Positions 20,941-33,445 of a stretch of DNA of 64,000 nt are shown here, one piece after another. This DNA comes from Warburgia ugandensis (taxonomy: Eukaryota; Streptophyta; Magnoliopsida; Canellales; Canellaceae). A program made the position numbers and the translations under genes. The notes beneath the pieces are model-generated. The model was not told where the DNA came from and did no database searches. It saw nothing but the letters and a program-made list of their open reading frames with translations. Location of the stretch: positions 61,348,190-61,412,189 of the forward strand of contig CP141135.1 in NCBI GenBank assembly GCA_035236585.1, written 5' to 3'. The stretch's first letter is position 1, and each line of letters begins with the position of its first letter.

Positions 20941-22834
20941 TAAAGTAAATCTATTTAGATTTTATATGTTATAGTTTAACCAGAGTGAGCTTGGACAACT
21001 TAGATCAAGTTAATTGGGACCATATTAGCCTCATGGATCAAAAGGATACAAGGATCTCACAAAGCAAGATGGACCCAGGAGATGGCCAATGAGAATAAAG
21101 TGCACATGAAGAAAGTTTCAAATGTGATCCAGAGAGAGATCCATGTAAAGAAGAAATGTTGGATGCTATTGGACGAAAAGGAGAAGGTTTCCTAATAACT
21201 TGGGAATTGTTTCCTGATTGGAAACAAAATCATAGCTAAAGGCATGTTTTGGACCATTTCTAGTTGAGGAGCTAGAAGCAAAAAGGCCATAAAAGAATGG
21301 GGGAAACGAATATGATATACAAAGGCTGAACCATACTTAGGAGGGAGAAGGAGAAGCCTTAACTGAAGCAAAGGGCATTCCTACAAGGAAGAGGGAGAAC
21401 CGAAGTAGGAAACCCTGAACCATAACAGAAAAGACTGAAGAAAGAAGAACCCAAGCCTTCTCTCCAAGCCTCTCTCTCAATTATCACCATTGTTTTTCCT
21501 TTGTTCAACTTTGTTCACAATTTCCTAATCCACCGTTCACCATAGTTTTTTTTTTTTTTCATTTTTTTCCCTGCATTCATCACCTGTATTTCTTCTGTCT
21601 TACCAATTGGGTTCCATTCCTTGTTTTGCACCATTTTTCCCCGACTTCCACTTCGTTACGAGTTTCCTGTTCTCGTCTTCTCCCCTGTTTCTCTCCATCG
21701 TCATTTTCCTCTGTATTCCTTCACCGCCTTCCTCTCTGTTTCCGATAATTCACAGTTGGGTGTCGGTTTCCCCTGTGTTTTTTATGTTTTTCTCCCCTGC
21801 TTCACCATTCTACACTCTCTTAAGCTTCGCTCTCATCCTCTATTTTCATCACCGTCCCAACTGTTTTCCAGCTGTTCACTGGCATTTTCTCAATTGTTTT
21901 CCCCTATTCTTCACTGTTGTTTACCTTCATTTCTACTGATTTTCCTCAAATCTCTTCTTCTCTAAACTTCTATTGTTTCAGGCAAAAACCAATTTGGGTT
22001 TCACCACAATTTCTCTCTTCTCCCTTCATTTCAGCAGTTTCAAATAGCAACAGAAAGTAACTCCCTACATCATCACCTTCTTCTATCAGCTATAGTTAAA
22101 AGAAGGAAGTTTCAGGAAAAATTTCAATTTTGCTCTTAGTCCATTTTATTTAATTCATCATGTGTCCCCATTTCGTCTTTTTGCCTGTTTTGCCCTTTTC
22201 TTAACAAGTCCTTGAACTTTGAATATTCAGTCCCTATTTGGTTTTAATTAACCAAATCAATGGTTGAGTTTCAACCAAAAGAATCTTCTTAATTCCTTTA
22301 TTATTTCTTTCCTGATTTAAAATCCAACTGTACATCTTTATCTAAATTCCAATTCCTAGTTGATCTATAAGCTTTGATCTTGCATTTGGTGTCCATACAA
22401 GTTCAACCATCCAATTGACAATTTCATCCATCAATCCAGGCCATCCTGTTTTTGGAAAATTTGCATAATTCATCCGTTGAACCAATGATCAAGGACATCA
22501 GTGACTGATTGATGTGGGCTGGATCTACTTGGATGTTATTAGATATGGAGAATTTCACTGCGTGACACAATGATCGAGCTCGGGAAGTGATTTATTTTCT
22601 TTAATTTATTGTCAATTAAATTTCAGAATTTTATAACTTTTAGTTAAGTAATAAATCTGAGTTTTTTTTTTTTTTTTGGTGCACTGTTATTTAACTGTTT
22701 TAATTTTTATTATTTTTAGTGATTAAATTTTATTTAAATTCCTCCTTTTCAAATCGAGTCCCCATTGAGTCGACCTATACTTGCACAAACTATACTACAA
22801 TAGCATGTGCACTTGCAAAAAACAACAACATTTT
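20941..22834 (+). mobile_element. Insertion in the left LTR, possible solo LTR
   Basis: About 1.9 kb interrupts the left LTR, as the right LTR runs on without it. It holds a purine-rich then pyrimidine-rich stretch (21340-22130) with two overlapping low-complexity frames. It ends with CGACCTATACTTGCACAAAC and CATGTGCACTTGC (about 22770-22818), which resemble the U5 ends of Athila/Tat-type gypsy LTRs. A solo LTR is my best reading. No target duplication was resolved. Confidence 0.45.
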
Positions 22835-23263
22835 CCCAAGAGTTTTGTTTTGAAAATGTAAAAGGTCTAGTCCAGAGTGTATATAAGGACTGCTAGGTAT
22901 GTTGTTACGATAGAATGTAAACTGCAATGTTGAAATTTATGTGAAATAGATTGAGATTAGTAGTTGTGCTTTCATCTCCATTCTATCTTGCAAGCAATTT
23001 GGGTCCTTTCTCAGCCCTATTGCTGTGTTTCCATTGATCTCTTAGAGCATTTTTACTTTAGAGATTACTATCATTTCCAACTTCCTGTACTGCTAACAGA
23101 GTTGTTCACTACATCAGTTGGTACTAGACCAGGCCAAAGGTCTGCTTGCTGAATTCTCGCACCCATGGCTCCACATAGAGGACATAGACAAGGTGCTGCT
23201 GTTCATGGCAGACCCACATGAAGGAATGAGAGGACTAAGGAGGCAAGTAGAAGCTCTTATCTA

Positions 23264-24276
23264 CTCATCATCATCATCATCAAGACCTTATCCTAATTAG
23301 GGATCAATCACATGAATTTTGTTCCTGCATTCCCCTCTATTAGGTGGCATGGCTTCATTTAGTTCCAAAATTTTTAAATATTTTCTCACCATTTCTATCC
23401 ACTTTGTTTTGAGCCTTCCCCTTGCCCTTTTAGAACCTTCTACTTGGATTACCTCACTCCTTCTAACCAATGCCGTTTTGCGACTCTATTGGACATGTCC
23501 AAATCAAAGTCTAATCTCCCTCATCTTGTTACCTATTAGTGTTACCCTAAAGTTTTCTCTAATATTTTCATTTCTAATTTTATCCTTTCTTGTCTTGCCA
23601 ATCATCCATCTCAGCATCTGCATTTCAGTGACATACATGCTATGTACATGTTGTTCCTTAACAGCCCATTGTTCTGATCCATAGAGCATGGCCAGCCTTA
23701 TAGCTATCCTATAGAATTTTTCTTTCAATTTAAGTGGCACCCGCTGATTACACAAAACTCTAGAGGTTCATCTCCATTGTCCTAACTCGCTTGGATTCTC
23801 TAGGTAACTTCCCTTTCAATCTCTCCACTCTCATGAATTATCGATTCCAAGTATCGAAAATATTCTTTTAGGACTTCTTGGTTATCAATCTTTAATGGTG
23901 CTCCACTTTCACTCCTCTCCTTACTAAAATTGCATTCCATATATTTTGTCTTAGTTCACCTAATTTTAAATCATTTAGATTCTAATGCAGCTCTCCATAA
24001 CTCTAGCTTTGTGATTACGCCCTCCCTTGTCTTATCAATCAAAACTATACCATCTACAAATAACATGTATCATGGAATCTCCTCATCCAAGTATTTTATT
24101 AAATCGTCCATAACCAACATGAAAAGGTACAGGCTCAATGCCAATCTTTGGTGCAATCCTATAGTGATAGGAAAATCCCCTTTCTCTTTGCTAGTGGTCC
24201 TAATGTTTGTTACCGCTCCCTCATAAATATCCTTAATTATGTTTATATACCCTCGTGAAACCCCTTTTTCACCTAG
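23264..24276 (-). mobile_element. RTE-type LINE, 5'-truncated, 14-bp target duplication
   Basis: The sequence GAAGCTCTTATCTA stands directly outside both ends (23250-23263 and 24277-24290), fixing the insertion at 1013 bases. The minus strand shows the reverse transcriptase palm YMLFVDGIVLID (about 24035-24075, with Gly for the second catalytic Asp), KTKYMECN, RVPLKLKEKFYRIAIRLAML and MLRWMIGKTRKDKIRNE. It ends in a (GAT)n tail at 23264-23281. It inserted into the internal part of the LTR element. Confidence 0.93.
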
Positions 24277-24290
24277 GAAGCTCTTATCTA

Positions 24291-25297
24291 GTACTTAATG
24301 CAAATGAAATCTTAGGTCTATGGTAATGGCAACAATGGATCTAAAGAAAAACTTGAGAACCTGATTCAAAACTGGGCTTCACTTTGGTAGCCATTTGTTT
24401 GAGATGACAAGAAATGGGGATATTTTCCATTTATGACGAGGTTGAGGATCCGGGATCATCAACAAGGCCTCGATGTGTTTAACTGCTGGTCCAAAGCATT
24501 GAGTGACAGGGATGATAACAATGATCCTGTTTATGATGAGTACATTGAGGAGGATAGCTTGATAGAAGTGGAGCATGACGACTTGGGTGGAACAGGCTTC
24601 AACTTTGACTTAGAACATATCCGTGATGATTATATTGGCGATTATGACATCCACAACAAAGATTTGGGACTGCTCTGTGCAATGTTGAGGAAAATCACGT
24701 GTTGACTACTCACCTCCTCAAGAAAGATAAGCCATTGAGCATAAGTATGGGAATTTGGTGAGTAATCCAAATAGAAATAAATCAAAGAAGTGGGACCATG
24801 TCCTGCCTCAAGGAAATCTGTAGACAACAGATCCAACAACAAGTTGACAGATCATGTTCCTATGGATTGTGAGTGGGAAAAATCAAACAACTAAACTTGA
24901 CTTTGGTAGGATACAGATTCTGAAAACATTAGTAGGGAGGCTGAAGACTTGGGTGAGCATTTCAAATCTATGCAGATTCACTATCACTTAGAAGTCTGCA
25001 AACCAGGTATAAATGTGCAAATATGCATCTCAAGAAGGTTGCCTTTGATGTAAAAGACCATGGCAGGCCATGCTAACCAGGGGAGAGGCATTTCATGGCA
25101 GCATACAAAGAACTTAGTGAAAGTAAAGAAGCAGCATTAGTTGGGCCATTTCTGGTGGTGAAGAGGATAAGTGATGATAATGATGCAGCTTCTTAGGCAT
25201 GATTTAGATGTATTTAATGCTAAATACTTAGTTCCTTACCAGAAAAGACTACAGAAACTCAAGGACGGGGAACCATGGAGGCTCAAGAAGATAAAGC
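24291..25297 (+). pseudogene. Internal region of the LTR element, acidic gag-like remnant
   Basis: The frame at 24433-24705 encodes 90 residues rich in Asp and Glu (for example DDNNDPVYDEYIEED). This could be part of a gag-like protein of the non-autonomous element. No domain was recognised. The rest has only short frames. Confidence 0.35.
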
Positions 25298-25801
25298 TGT
25301 TGCTACAGTGGACGTGCAACAGTATTTTTGCACTATCAAAGGCATTTTTACGTTATTATTAGTTTGTGTGTATTATGGATCCTAATTGATAACTAAGTTG
25401 ATAGTGAGTGTTTCTATGTCCTTTTTAGTAAGTTGTAGTATTTGTTACAAATGTAGTCTTACATGGAGAGTTTGAAGAGTCTTTTGACCATCCATTATTG
25501 TTTTTTATAGGAGTCTTGTTTTGAATGTGTAAAAGGTCTAGTTTAGAGTCTTTATAAGTACTGTTTTGTGTGGTGTTATTATAGATTGTAATTTGGACTC
25601 TCTGAACTTTATGAAATAGATTGAGATTGAGCAGTTGTGTCTCCATTTCTGTTCTATCTTGCGAGGAATTTGGTTCCTTTCTCAGCCCTATTGCTGTCTT
25701 TGTAAAGATTTTCCTTATTTCAGTCATCTTTTCTTCGAGGCTGCTGCCATTTCCAGCTTTCTTGCATTTATTTCAGATCTGTCACCAAACCAATTATACA
25801 A
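25298..25801 (+). repeat. 3' LTR of the intron 3 element
   Basis: About 504 bases, starting TGTTGCTACAGTGG and ending CCAATTATACA. It aligns with the two separated parts of the left LTR. Antisense open frames over it are by-products. Confidence 0.7.
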
Positions 25802-26781
25802 TGATGGTGGAAGCTGAAAGTAAACAGTAAGAGAAGGAGATGAAATTTAAGAGGAGAGAAATGAAGAGAGACTACGAGAGAGGGAAAGAGAGAGCTATTT
25901 TAAATTGTTAAAATTTTACGTAATATAAAATAAGAGAGAGCCACTTAGGAAATTTTCTTCTCTTGTAACTACCATACAGAGAGAAAAAATATGCTAATAA
26001 GGTCATCTGAGGTTACAGCCAGAAAATCAGATGGAAGTCCTCTTTCTGTTTTCTTTACTACAAGTGCAAAACCAGACATTGTTCTCATTGAAATAATAAA
26101 GAGAGCTTCGGTCAGCGTGCTCGAAAAGATACAGAAAAGATAGCAACCTTTGACATGATAATATCTTGAGAAATTTAGGAAGCATGTGTGAGAATTATAA
26201 CATGAAAGAAGTTGCCATCACCAACTGATTTACTACACGTGAGGCTTAGGGGCAAATGTAACCCATCAGTTAATTCCTAATAAATTTAGAACCAACGGAA
26301 GAACATAGCACCAACTGCCTCTGACATTCTTTTCTCAAAACATCTGCTCCCTTGGTTACTCATGATTGGCAGCACTGAGTTGCTCGTGTGAGTTCACCTT
26401 TTCCAAAATACCACTTCATTACAGAAAGAAAAGGTTCAAAGCGATTCCACAATCTTGATTTGCGGAGTGTCATTAAGATAGAGAAATGATTACGAGTAAG
26501 GAGAAGAGAAGACTTACTGTCTAAAAAATCTGCAACATCATTGAGGTTTCTACTGTTTAAAGCAATGAAAAGTCTAAGAACTTAAATCAACAAAAATAAA
26601 AAACTAACAAAAATCTTCAGAATTTTATTCATTTTACAAACTACTAACACAAATTCTTTGAAACCACAGAAATTATCATGGATTAAGATGAATAAATCTC
26701 ATAAATGAACCAGGGTCACCCATTAAAACTGACAGCAAAAATTACAAAAGGATGGCAAAAGCTGTAAACTTTGAGTCTTAC
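25802..26781. other. PLD intron 3, nothing recognised
   Basis: A GA-rich stretch (25828-25900) is the only compositional feature. No coding motif. Confidence 0.5.
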
Positions 26782-26976
26782 TGCAATTGAAGGATTGCGG
26801 AAATCATCCACAAAGATGGTGTCTAGCTCACGAAAAAGCCTGTGCTCAGGTGTGTCATACCAGCCGTCACACAGGTCAAGACCACCAATAAAAGCGGTTA
26901 CTTTTCAGTTATTTCCAGGAGCTTGGGTATCTACAAGCACACACTTCTGATGGTGGGTAAACAATGTTCCTACAAC
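26782..26976 (-). pseudogene. PLD exon 3: first HKD motif, with in-frame TGA
   Basis: The exon has 65 codons, phase 0 at both ends, and starts VVGTLFTHHQKCVLVD with the HxKxxxxD catalytic motif intact. Codon 24 (26905-26907) is TGA in the context APGNN-stop-KVTAF. The family has Arg here, so CGA to TGA is the simplest change and sits in a CpG. Codon 39 (26860-26862) is TGG where the family has Arg in GGLDLCDGRYD, again fitting CGG to TGG at a CpG. The rest is well conserved, and the donor (GCA/GTAAGA) is good. Skipping this exon would keep the frame but remove the catalytic motif. Confidence 0.9.
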
Positions 26977-29900
26977 CTGTATGGATACATACAGAGGAGC
27001 ATCAGGACAGAAAGACTTCTAATACAAAAAGAGTGATCTAATGACCATGAGTCTGTAAGTAAATTTTAATTTTTATGGACAAAGCTCAGTACTGATGGAT
27101 CTCCTTTTTACTACATGGTAAAGTATCATGAAGGAAAAACAGTTTATGCTAAAATAGAGTAACAGACTCATCCTAGTGCACTCTAATGTTAGGTATCTTT
27201 TATAAAATAATCAAAAAATAATGCAGACAAACAAGATAGTTCTGTGGCTCCCTATTGGGTTAAGAAGACTCTATATCCAAGACGAGCATGGAAGAGTGAA
27301 TATCAAACACAATGTGATTTTTCTTTTATGGTGCAAGTGAAAATTACAAAGGGAAACCACTTGCATAGTCTTCAAGATCTGTCCATCCACTAATGTGGAG
27401 GGTGCCAACCTCAATCCTGCAACCAAGCATCAATGGGAGATGCACCTCTTTTCACCAAGCCACTGGGTTACTAGGCTTTTTGGCAACAATAATGTGATTG
27501 CATCAATAAAACAGAACATATCAAACACTCACAAAGACAAACAAATGCAAGTAACAAATCATTTGATCCCTCATCTAGCAGAGACATTATAAGATATCAC
27601 TGCAGTTTGTTTTAAAGTAACCTTACATAGACAGTTAATATGATGTTACTCTAAATCTCAATAGCGCTAGAGAAGTATTTATTCAGAGATCTAGTTGAAC
27701 GTCTCAAATCTGTTATAAAGTGCATCCAGTAATGTGTTTATAAAGGTCAAAAATTTTCTGAATTTTTGGATAAATGGAATCCAAGGATCTGGAACCAATG
27801 GATAAATTTCATTTATTTTGGTAAGACACATGAACAGCTATGATAGGTGCCATAACTGCATCAGTTAATCAGCTAATGATGAAAATCAAGTTAGATTGAG
27901 GAAAGGAAATATAGAAGGTTGGAATTACACATATATATTGACAGAGGAAATGTAGATCAAAAATGTAAACAGCTGAAAGAGCAGTACAAACTAGATGACA
28001 AGGCTCAGCAATCCAAAGACTAATAATGTGACTCATGATGGAGTAGCCAGGGATAATCCACAGATGAGGGTAGACTTTGGAGTATTCCAAACAAAAGATT
28101 TGACTACGGACAATAAACAGGACTGCCTCCAAACACGTGGATAGAAAACCACAAGCAGCTCCATTACTATTGTTGTGCCCACCAAAATCAACTTACTCGA
28201 ACAGGTCAAAAATCCAATTGGTCATAAACTCAGGAATGCACAGATAAAGGATATTTCTTAATTCAGTTCATTCAAATACGCCATCTGGGGTTTGCACAAC
28301 ACCATAACATGATAAATAAATGCTAAAAATATCCTTAATAGCATTGAAAATAAAATGCAAAGATACAAAACAAAAGCATGACAAAACTTCAACTGTACTA
28401 CTTGAACTGTTAGATACTTGGTTCAAACTCCAAATGGGTTCTGAATGAAATGATCCTTTCATATTAAATATGTAATACAATGGTATTTGATCCTTGCTTG
28501 CAATGTGAGTGGTGATGTTTTGCCCTGCAATAATTTTACATTTTACATAAAAGATATATCTAACAAATGTATGTTCTAATTGTTGGATGCATCTATGACT
28601 AGGCTAAACTCTGACAAAGAAGTGGCTGCCTGTGTAACAATGAAGTATAGAAGTCCAATGCTTCCCACAAGCCAAGAAAACAGGAAAAACTAAATAGTGT
28701 TTTCTCATTCGATGAAATAGCATATAATCATATCCAACATGTTAGCAGTATCAATTGCAACAAAACAGTCACACTCTCTGTGAAGATTACCTTCACTCCA
28801 TTAGCATATGATTTTAACATAGAAGTTCAAGTTATTTGGACCAACAACAGATGTTCCTAGTATAGGTGTTGATGCAAGTCAGAAACACTCTTTATCTAAT
28901 TTTGCTTCTCTGAAGAGCATTTGGTGCACTTGCATCAAACGAGTCATTTGTAAGAGTTCTTACTCTTGAGACAACTTAGCAAGTGACTTAGCTGGTATGT
29001 GAAGCATAACGAGTAGGAAAATGGCTCAAAAATAGGCATCGCAATGATGCAACACAATCATGTTAATGTCAGCAAAGGCATTAAATGTTCAAACAACAGC
29101 ATTTACTTTCACAGACTCTTTTTTTTCTGTGAGAGTCCTCAGCCATTAGTGTACACAATTTAGGTCTCTAAGTTTACAACTGACTATTTGGAAGTTGGTT
29201 ATGTATTTCTACAAAAAGGGAGTTATAGGAATCAATGCAGAAAGAGGCAGAGCAGAAGCCTCTCAAGGGTCTTTAATAAGTGAAATCCTTTCGCTGAATG
29301 TGAGAATTGTGAGGAACTGGCGCATTACTACTATGTACATACATTAAAAGTAAATTATGGTATGTTTCTAGACATGACACAACTATGGTACATAAAGGTA
29401 TCAATCTGCAGATCTTTTGGATACTACCAACAGGAAAAAGTTACTAACTGTTTAAAATTACAAACAAAGGTTGTATTCATTATACTTACACATTCCATGA
29501 TTTATCAAAGCCTAATAAATCATTAACTAAAAATCCCAACAAATGAACAAATTATTACAGCAAACCCAATAGACATTGCAAGTTTGCTATGCTTATGAGA
29601 TGTTTTCTGACATTTTAGGAATGAGTCAACTCATTTTCAAGACATTTCTCAAAAGTTTGAACACCATTTAGTACCACTTCTAATAGTGGTACATACAGAA
29701 ACTGTATGATGACTGGCTGAATTCATATTTTGAGATGTCTTTCTGAATGAGAATGGCAGGTAATAAGAGTCTACATTCACTTCTATCCATATCTTGCTAA
29801 ATACACAGAAGGGATTTTGTTACATCAACTGAACCTAAGGAAGGCAGATTCGGCCAGTATTATCCAAGAAGAGGAAAGGACAAAGTGCAAACAGAATTCA

Positions 29901-30750
29901 GTTTTACATTAGTTTACTTCTCTTAATGGCAGTTACATCAGTTAGAGAGCAAGAAAAGGCAGTAACGTATGGAGAGAAGGGAATATAAAGGGAAGGAGAG
30001 AAGAAAGAAAGAGAGGATTGTTTGAAGGAATCAAGTGGAGGTTCTAGCTCCTCGAAAGCTAGAGAATTGTATTAGTAGAAAAAACGTATACAGGTAGAAC
30101 CAACATAGTTCTGCATTTGTTCTTTCTGATTGTAATTACAACTCTGTATCCTAAATCTTTTGCAAGGGAATTTGATTGAAGCATCTATCAGATTTATATG
30201 ACCCAAACTCTAAGCCATGATCAGCAAGGTTGTTGTGAAGTTAGATGTGACTCATCAGTCTTTTTCATTTTTTTATTAAAGGAGATGTCACTTCATCTTT
30301 TAAGTTATGAACATACCACAGAGCCCATTGTCAATGCCACTAGTTGTAATTTTCTAAAAGCTATTAATATAGTTAATTTATGTTCTTAGATTTAATCAAG
30401 AAAGATGGATTTAGAAGAAGAAATACAAGAGGATGAAAAGAGAAATCATGTGGAAACAGAAGCCTATGAATTCTCTTGTTTTATTGGGTGCTAAAGTCAT
30501 TCTTACACTAATGCCTAATTTCCCTTTAAGTGTGGTTTATGATTTATCACACTTCTCTTTCTAGAATCTGTGCCTGACATGTATCAACTCCGACACCTAT
30601 GTCGACACTTGTGAGCACACACATAAACATAAGCGGCATTAATAAGGAACTTCTGACTCACATTCACATAGATGCCAGCAAGCATTCAGAGGAATTTCCT
30701 CTTTGTCCACCTTTCTTATGCTCTTTTTCTTCCTCTCCCTATTGGTGCAT
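26977..30750. other. PLD intron 2, mostly featureless
   Basis: No coding family motif was recognised. The part near 29990-30170 (GAGAGGATTGTTTGAAGG, GGTTCTAGCTCCTCGAAAGC) resembles the promoter and R region of gypsy LTRs, but no partner copy was found. The open frames are short and motif-free. Confidence 0.45.
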
Positions 30751-30751
30751 A

Positions 30752-30887
30752 ACTGCATCATCATCATCATCAAGACCTTATCCCAATTAGTGTCGGCCAC
30801 ATGAATCTTGTTCCTCCATTCCCCTCTATTAAGTACCATGAATTCCTTTAGTCCCAGCGTTTTTTAAATATTTTCTCACCACATCTA
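30752..30887 (-). mobile_element. RTE-type LINE, very short 3' end
   Basis: The minus strand carries the same end as the two other LINE copies (NRGEWRNKIHVAD) and the same (GAT)n tail (plus CATCATCATCATCATC at about 30758). Only about 130 bases remain. Confidence 0.85.
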
Positions 30888-32590
30888 TCCACTACGAGGG
30901 CCAAATCCTCCTTACAAAACTCAACTTTTCTCTCTACTTTCTCTTAAAATTCTGCTATAGTATTTTTAACTATACCAATATCTTTTCCCCAAGCAATTTA
31001 CTAAAGCAATATCTTTACTCTAGGTAATTTTCTAAGAGAAAACCACATCTTCTCCACCAAGTAATGTAATAGATATAGAATATCCTATCTAATCTAACAA
31101 ATTCCAATAATTCCATCTCCCTCAAAATCAACATTTTTTTGCAACATTCTTATCATCTATCACTCCCAAACCTTCATTCAGAAAAGTGCTATGATACCAA
31201 TTGATACATATCTGCATAAAAAATAAAAGAGATACACTTTAAAATAAATTAATTGACAGCGCCACTTCGAGGGGGCTAAACCTCCATTGATGCCACTTTG
31301 AGGCGTCAAATCATCCTTAGAAGAGTCAACTTTCCTCTCTGCTTTCTTATAAGATCCTAGCATCATATCTATAATAGGGAAATGATATTCCCGCGCTTTC
31401 ATTTTCACATATCCCCACACCTTTCTTTTATTATTATTGTTTTAAAATATTATTTTCTCAAATGACAGAAGGATCCTTAGATGCCATTCCAATTTTTAGT
31501 ATCAGATGTTTTTTCCCTTTCCCTTACAGTATCTAACCCCACTTCCTGCAGCAATGATGTGCAGAAGTACATCTTGCGGTAATTAAATCTCCAATCACCT
31601 TAACCCACTCCAGCCATACCCACTCCATGAAAAGGCAATGCACATCACCTTGTTGCTCTTGCTTTCACAACATTGAGCTCGTTGAAGCTCCATACTGGTA
31701 AATAGGAAGAATCTCAACAGAAAAGGAAGATGGGGAGCTCTAACAGTGCATATTTCAACATGGAAATTCTATTACAAGCCAAAAGTTGGTCAAGTATGAT
31801 AGAAGACAAAAACCCTCAAAATATGCAAGATCATAACCAAAACCCATCAATGCATGGGAATCAGTGGCTAGATTAGAAGATGATTACAGCATCTACAACT
31901 TTCTGTGTCTGCAACTGCATATCGCCATTCATTCTCTTTCTATTCCTTTGCTACATCAAAGCTGAAACGAGTGCAGAAACCACAATCCTCCTTCCTTGTT
32001 TGGCCTGTTCACCCAAACCACTATGGGCCCACATGAGTCATCTGATTCAATTGTTGCAAGTTTTAATCAAGAGGTAATCTCTACCTTCCATAAACTCAGT
32101 CATCCAGAGAATCACCTGCCAGATTAACAGATCAAAGTGATCATTCAATCTAGGTGAACATGTTCCACAAGATGACCAATGCAAGAAAGGCAGTCAAAGT
32201 GGTGAATGTTCTATAATTCACAGAGACTATGATAAGAATCCATCACTATGATCTAAATGAGAGGGTAGTTTATAGATTTATAGGAGTTGCAGTAGAAGTC
32301 TTCAGTGAATCAGATGATCCACTTCTTTCTCTCTTTCTCCAAAGGTTAGTTTTATCATTAAAAATAAAATATTAAAGAAATCTAACCAAAAGGAAAAGGG
32401 GTAGGGAATGGTGATATAAAGGAGAAGGAATATCATTTCTCTTTATAAAAATACCAATATCTCGTCCTCAAGTAATTTTCTAAAATAATGTCTTTACTCT
32501 AGGTATCTTTGAAAGAGAAAACCGTATCTTCGCCACCGAGTAACTTAATAAATGTCAAACATCCAATCTAATCTAACAAAACCTATCACC
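30888..32590. repeat. Duplicated LTR-like segment, one copy interrupted
   Basis: Copy one (30888-31095) has CACTACGAGGGCCAAATCCTC, TCAACTTTTCTCTCTACTTT, ACCAATATCTTTTCCCCAAG, TTTACTCTAGGTA and TCTAATCTAACAAA. Copy two has the first half at 31262-31355 and the second half at 32445-32590, with about 1.1 kb between. The 1.1 kb is either an insertion or the internal part of an element. CTATGATACCAATTGATACA at 31189-31208 is the complement of a plausible Met-tRNA primer site. I infer a minus-strand LTR element remnant. Confidence 0.5.
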
Positions 32591-32868
32591 TTTCTTCCTT
32601 TTTCTTGTTTGTACTGATTCCTTTGATTACACTGATAGTTATATTAAATTGCATCCCCTAGAATCAAACTTTTCCTACTAAGAAAAGGTTTAAGAATAAG
32701 CTGTTATTTTCCAAGTCATGCTAAAATCAGCAAAGTATTATAGATTAAGTCCTGCGGATTTGGAAACTGAGAATCTATTCACACAATCACTAAGTTGTAG
32801 GAACAAGTTTCTTAACCATTCAAATTAAAAGGAAAAAAAAAAAACATCTACACTCACACATCCCTGCC

Positions 32869-32895
32869 TCTCTCTCTCTCTCTCTCTCTCTCTCA
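32869..32895. repeat. CT microsatellite
   Basis: About 13 CT units on the plus strand in PLD intron 2. Confidence 0.9.
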
Positions 32896-33407
32896 TTCAA
32901 ACACAGTAACAGCATGACCCAGACCATTCTCATTCTTTCCCTCTCTCAATTCTTCATATTAGTATTTGCCTTCTCCCAACATATCTCACTCTCTTCCCCA
33001 CTTGTCATCTTTTAGGTGGTCAATGATTGTATGATGCCAATTAATCCACTACTGCCATCTTCGTACCTTTGCTTTTTCCTCCACAATACCCTCTCATCCC
33101 CGTACTATTTCCCATCATACCTGTCAATCAAAAGCACAAATAGCATCTGTGCTATTCGACCAAAATTAAATAAACAAAGACCATAAACCCTGCCCATTTT
33201 CAACACCTATCAAACCAAAAAACTCAACAATAATGAAACATGTCATCTTCCTCTTACTTTCTCTTCCCCTTCAAGCCAGTAAAGTCCCTCTGTCAACAAC
33301 TCACCAAACCTGTCTTGTTGCTTTTGTGGAGCTACAACTCAAAGATATATTGAGAATGCAAGGGAAGGCACTCATTCAGAAATACATAGAAGAATGAGTG
33401 TCTGACT

Positions 33408-33408
33408 C

Positions 33409-33444
<36 letters not shown>
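33408..33444. repeat. Compound TG/AG microsatellite
   Basis: A TG run is followed directly by an AG run in PLD intron 2. No further meaning is seen. Confidence 0.9.

Positions 33445-33445
<1 letters not shown>

Larger units (their letters stand above)
20809..25801 (+). mobile_element. Non-autonomous LTR retrotransposon in PLD intron 3
   Basis: The right LTR (25298-25801) and a left LTR (about 20809-20940 plus 22835-23113) share GTATTTTTGC, GAGTGTTTCTA, GTTTTGAA-TGTAAAAGGTCTAG, TATGAAATAGATTGAGATT and CCTTTCTCAGCCCTATTGCTG. After the left LTR comes TTGGTACTAGACCA, a fair match to the initiator Met tRNA primer site (TTGGTATCAGAGC). The internal part is short, with a gag-like stretch (LRRQVEAL near 23240) and an acidic frame at 24433-24705 and no pol. 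A LINE (23264-24276) and an insertion in the left LTR enlarge it. Confidence 0.7.

Noticed and set aside
21607..21965. Two overlapping plus-strand frames of 110 and 114 codons rich in Ser, Phe and Pro
   Set aside because: They come from a pyrimidine-rich stretch, lie in two frames over the same bases, and have no domain. The region looks like the leader of an LTR.
26842..27036. Plus-strand frame over PLD exon 3
   Set aside because: It is antisense to a recognised exon.
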